From NCBI GenBank assembly GCA_003164955.1, contig PLRW01000029.1:58817-122816 (forward strand): a DNA stretch of 64,000 nt, given 5' to 3'. The position numbers were made by a program, and so were the translations under genes. The first letter of the stretch is position 1. Every line of letters starts with the position of its first letter. Shown here in pieces: positions 61,054 through 64,000 of the stretch. Source of the DNA: Actinomycetota bacterium (GTDB taxonomy: Bacteria; Actinomycetota; Actinomycetes; Streptosporangiales; Streptosporangiaceae). A model generated the notes under the pieces. That model ran no database searches, was not told where the DNA came from, and saw nothing but the letters and a program-made list of their open reading frames with translations.

Positions 61054-62595
61054 TCACGTCCGGTAGACCGACGTGCCGTCCATGGTGTCCTTGGACAGGC
61101 GTCGCATCAGGTAGAGCCCTTCCAGCGCGAACTCGATCGCCGCCGCCGCGTGGCCGAAGGACTCGCCGCCGTCCATGCCCAGGCGCTGCATGATCTTGGC
61201 CAGCCCTGGCACCTCCCCGATCCGCTGGAGCAGGTCGGACGCCGGGATGAGCTCGCCGGACTCCACGGTCTGGCCACCGTCGAACTTGGCCAGCAGTGAG
61301 GACAGATCGGCGCTGCCCAGCCGCGCACGGAAGGTCTCCGCGATGGCCCGGCGGAGCAGGTGCGCGAGCACCTCTTCCTCCCGGCCCTCCTCGCTGACCT
61401 CGAACTCGACCTTGCCGCGCAGCGTTCCAACGATCGCGGGCAGGTCGCAGACCCGGGCGACCGGCTGCTCAGCCGAGGCTGCGGCGGAGGTACCGGTGCC
61501 CGCGCGGTGCGCGGCGCGGGAGGTCCCGCCGCGGCGGGGGGCAGGCCGGGCGGCGGCGGCCTCGGCCAGGGCGGTGCGGCGCACCGCGGAGGCGGCCGCG
61601 CCCTCGGCGGCCGCGATCGCGAACCGGGCCGAGACGCCGGAGCGCGAGTCCACGGCCGGCGACTCGCGGACGAGACGCGTGAAGCGCGCGATGACCTCTA
61701 CCAGGTGCTCGGGCAGTTCCGCGCCGGGGACCGCTCCGTCCCAGCCGACGACGGCCTCCTGGCGGATCAGGCCCAGTTCGTCGTCGAGGGTCAGCGGGTA
61801 GTGCGTACGGATCTCGGCCCCGAACCGGTCCTTGAGCGGCGTGATGATGCGGCCGCGGTTGGTGTAGTCCTCCGGGTTGGCGCTGGCCACCAGGATCAGG
61901 TCGAGGGGAAGCCGCAGCGCGTAACCGCGCACGCCGATGTCCCGCTCCTCCAGCACGTTGAGCAGCGCCACCTGGATGCGCTCGGCCAGGTCGGGTAGTT
62001 CGTTGAGGCAGAAGATGCCGCGGTTGGTCCGCGGCACGAGGCCGAAGTGGACCGTCTCCGGGTCGCCGAGCGTGCGGCCTTCGGCGACCTTCACGGGGTC
62101 GATGTCGCCGATGAGGTCGCCGACGCTGGTGTCCGGCGTGGCCAGCTTCTCGCCGTACCGGTCCCGCGCGTTGCGCCACACGATCGGCAGTTCCTCGCCC
62201 AGTTCTTCGGCGAGGCGCCGGCAGCGGGCACAGACCGGGACGTAGGGGTGATCGTTGATCTCGCATCCGGCGACGGCGGGTGCCCAGTCATCGAGCAGTC
62301 CGGCCAGGGTCCGGATAAGCCGGGTCTTGCCCTGCCCGCGCTCACCGAGCAGGATCACATCGTGACCGGCCAGCAGGGCCCGCTCCACGTGCGGGAGCAC
62401 CGTGTTGCCAAAGCCGATGATGCCCGGGAACCGGTCCTGGCCCGCCCGCATCCGGGCGAGCAGGTTCTGCCTGATCTCCTCCTTGACACTCCGGTAGACG
62501 TGGCCGTCCGCGCGCAGTTCGCCCAGCGTGGCGGGGGCCGGGGGCCCTCCGTGCCGCGCGGCGGGATGACGATGCTGGCTGTTTGGCTGCACCAT
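61054..62595 (-). CDS. AAA+ ATPase, magnesium-chelatase ChlI-like (MoxR/ChlI clade)
   Basis: A 513-residue ATPase. Walker A is ILLGERGQGKTRLIRTLAG (about residue 80); GIFCLNELPDLAERIQ contains the Walker B acidic pair; LVASANPEDYTNRGR is the sensor-1 segment with the pore-loop-bearing insert. The C-terminal half is less conserved. It should form a hexamer working with the VWA protein encoded downstream. ATG 62595 is divergent from the threonine dehydratase start at 62725. Confidence 0.87.
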   Translation of the reverse strand: MVQPNSQHRHPAARHGGPPAPATLGELRADGHVYRSVKEEIRQNLLARMRAGQDRFPGIIGFGNTVLPHVERALLAGHDVILLGERGQGKTRLIRTLAGLLDDWAPAVAGCEINDHPYVPVCARCRRLAEELGEELPIVWRNARDRYGEKLATPDTSVGDLIGDIDPVKVAEGRTLGDPETVHFGLVPRTNRGIFCLNELPDLAERIQVALLNVLEERDIGVRGYALRLPLDLILVASANPEDYTNRGRIITPLKDRFGAEIRTHYPLTLDDELGLIRQEAVVGWDGAVPGAELPEHLVEVIARFTRLVRESPAVDSRSGVSARFAIAAAEGAAASAVRRTALAEAAAARPAPRRGGTSRAAHRAGTGTSAAASAEQPVARVCDLPAIVGTLRGKVEFEVSEEGREEEVLAHLLRRAIAETFRARLGSADLSSLLAKFDGGQTVESGELIPASDLLQRIGEVPGLAKIMQRLGMDGGESFGHAAAAIEFALEGLYLMRRLSKDTMDGTSVYRT

Positions 62596-62724
62596 TCGAC
62601 ACTATGTCCCTCTCGCGGGTGTTCGCATCTGCCCCTGCCCTTTGGGCACGCGGCATTTAGGGTTGTCCGCCCGCAGTGTCCCCGCCCTGTCCGCCCGGCC
62701 GGGCCGCCATGGCACACTGCTCAG

Positions 62725-63945
62725 ATGGCAACGGTGTCTAGCCAGGTGCAAGCCGACGATGTGGTGGCCGCGCGGGAACTGATCCGCGATGTGATCTCGC
62801 CCACGCCGGTTCTCCGCTCCCGGGCGCTGTCTGAGCTGGTGGGCGGCCCGGTCTTCCTGAAATGCGAGAACCTCCAGCGCACTGGTTCGTTCAAGGTTCG
62901 CGGCGCCTACTTGCGGATCGCGCGGCTGTCCGACGCGGAGCGCGCCCGCGGGGTCGTGGCGGCGAGCGCGGGCAATCATGCCCAGGGGGTGGCGTTCGCC
63001 GCGGGCCTGCTCGGCACCAAGGCCACGGTGTTCATGCCGGAGGGCGCGCCGCTGCCGAAGATCCAGGCGACGCGCGACTACGGGGCGGACATCATCCTGC
63101 ACGGGTCGTCGGTGGAGGATGCCCTGGCCGCCGCGGAGCAGCACGCGGAAGAGACCGGGAGCGTCCTGATCCACCCATTCGAGCACCCGGACATCGTGAC
63201 CGGTCAGGGAACGCTCGGGTTCGAGATCATCGAGCAGTGCCCCCAGGTCCGGACGGTCGTGGTGCCGGTGGGCGGGGGCGGCCTGGCGGCGGGCGTCGCC
63301 GTGGCGATCAAGAGCCTCGATCCGGCCGTGCAGATCGTGGGCGTGCAGGCCGCCGCCGTGGCGCCGTTCCCCGCGTCGCTCGCGGCGGGACGCCCGATCC
63401 CGGTCGAGGGCGGTCCCACGATGGCCGACGGCATCGCGGTAAGCCGTCCGGGCGAGCTGGCCTTTGCGCTCCTCAAGCAGGCCGATGCGCGCGTACTGAC
63501 CGTGACGGAGGAGAGCCTGTCCCGTGGCCTGCTGCTCTGCCTGGAGCGCGCGAAGCAGGTCGTCGAGCCGGCCGGGGCCGCCGGGGTGGCCGCGCTGCTA
63601 GAGCACGCCGCGGACCTGGAGCCGCCGATCGTGGTGGTGCTGTCCGGCGGCAACATCGATCCGCTGCTGCTGTCGAAGCTGCTCCGGCACGGCCTGCGAG
63701 CTGCCGGACGTTACCTCGCCTTCCGCTGCCGCCTGCCGGACCGGCCGGGCGCGCTGGCCACGCTGCTGCACGAGCTGGCCGGCCTCGGGGCCAACGTCCT
63801 GGACGTCTGGCACGAGCGCGTCACGCCGCGGCTGCAGGTTGGCGAGGTGGAGGTCCTGCTGCAGATGGAGACGCGAGGGCCGGAGCACTGCGAGGAAGTG
63901 ATCACCGAGCTCCGCCAGTCCGGATACACGCTGGTCTTCACGTGA
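62725..63945 (+). CDS. ilvA: Threonine dehydratase (threonine ammonia-lyase) with ACT domain
   Basis: A 406-residue PLP enzyme forming 2-oxobutanoate from threonine for isoleucine synthesis or catabolism. The PLP lysine is in RTGSFKVRGAYLRIA, the substrate loop in ASAGNHAQGVAFAAG, and the phosphate loop in VPVGGGGLAAGVAVA. Residues about 325-406 form an ACT-type domain (RLPDRPGALATLLHELAGL), which allows feedback control. ATG 62725 is chosen, because the open frame upstream crosses the divergent AAA+ gene. One of two threonine dehydratases here; the other lacks ACT. Confidence 0.9.
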   Translation: MATVSSQVQADDVVAARELIRDVISPTPVLRSRALSELVGGPVFLKCENLQRTGSFKVRGAYLRIARLSDAERARGVVAASAGNHAQGVAFAAGLLGTKATVFMPEGAPLPKIQATRDYGADIILHGSSVEDALAAAEQHAEETGSVLIHPFEHPDIVTGQGTLGFEIIEQCPQVRTVVVPVGGGGLAAGVAVAIKSLDPAVQIVGVQAAAVAPFPASLAAGRPIPVEGGPTMADGIAVSRPGELAFALLKQADARVLTVTEESLSRGLLLCLERAKQVVEPAGAAGVAALLEHAADLEPPIVVVLSGGNIDPLLLSKLLRHGLRAAGRYLAFRCRLPDRPGALATLLHELAGLGANVLDVWHERVTPRLQVGEVEVLLQMETRGPEHCEEVITELRQSGYTLVFT

Positions 63946-63949
63946 CGTC

Positions 63950-64000
63950 CGGGGGGACGACCCCCCTGGACCCCTCGCATGCGCTCCGCGCCCCGCGGTG
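63950..64000 (+). repeat. Dispersed intergenic repeat, copy C (cut by the window end)
   Basis: The final bases hold a GGGGGG/CCCCCC hairpin followed by GCATGCGCTCCGCGCCCCGC, matching the start of copy B. It directly follows the ilvA stop. The remainder lies outside the window. Confidence 0.75.

Noticed and set aside
62047..62724. Extension of the ilvA frame far upstream of 62725
   Set aside because: It runs antisense through the AAA+ gene, and the protein there has no threonine dehydratase features. ATG 62725 gives the expected N-terminus.

Overview
The window is chromosomal DNA of a high-GC actinobacterium, most likely a filamentous or developmentally complex actinomycete. The reasons are the strong G/C bias at third codon positions, many GTG and TTG starts, a BldC orthologue, a Rex-controlled hem operon, an actinobacterial bS22-like 32-residue ribosomal peptide, an F420/FMN split-barrel protein, and housekeeping blocks arranged much as in Streptomyces (rex-hemA-hemC-hemD-hemB-hemL, tlpA-resB-ccsB, mfd-lipoprotein-mazG, eno-divIC-DUF501-ppx). 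The species cannot be named from the sequence alone. No insertion sequence, prophage or CRISPR array was found.

Layout. 1-4 kb: end of ygfZ, proline dehydrogenase and proC (overlapping), acuC. 4-6.7 kb: a BldC-like HTH protein, the tiny bS22 gene, a membrane protein with an ABM-like tail, a glutaredoxin-like protein. 6.7-15.1 kb: a Rex operator, rex, hemA, hemC, cobA/hemD fusion, hemB, a primase-polymerase-like protein and hemL. 15.1-19.3 kb: histidine phosphatase and the System II cytochrome c maturation genes tlpA, resB and ccsB, without ccdA. 19.3-26.3 kb: mixed genes including a HExxH metallopeptidase with a small acidic partner, bldC, a threonine dehydratase, a fusion of a degenerate ATP-sulfurylase domain with APS kinase, and a methyltransferase flanked by short tandem repeats. 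26.6-32.1 kb: mfd, a SurA-like lipoprotein and mazG.

32.2-48.4 kb is the most distinctive part: thirteen plus-strand genes, mostly overlapping by a few bases, for a cell-surface polysaccharide. They encode two deacetylase-fold proteins (one lacking the catalytic Asp pair), a nucleotide-sugar dehydrogenase, an ATP-grasp ligase, an FAD oxidoreductase, a polyprenyl-phosphate sugar transferase, two GT4 enzymes, an SDR epimerase, a GH18 hydrolase, a processive GT2 synthase and two LuxR-type response regulators. One regulator has Glu at the phospho-acceptor position. I infer an amino-sugar polymer, possibly with uronic acid units amidated by the ligase.

48.5-52.6 kb is the eno-divIC-DUF501-ppx-udgB run. 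52.6-58.7 kb is bounded by inverted copies of a dispersed intergenic repeat and holds an AT-richer stretch, an atypical short tRNA-like gene, a split-barrel oxidoreductase, a DUF4287-like protein, a thiolase and the transsulfuration pair CBS and cystathionine gamma-synthase/lyase. 58.7-64 kb has a small membrane protein, a VWA/AAA+ chelatase-like pair, a second threonine dehydratase with an ACT domain, and a third, truncated repeat copy.
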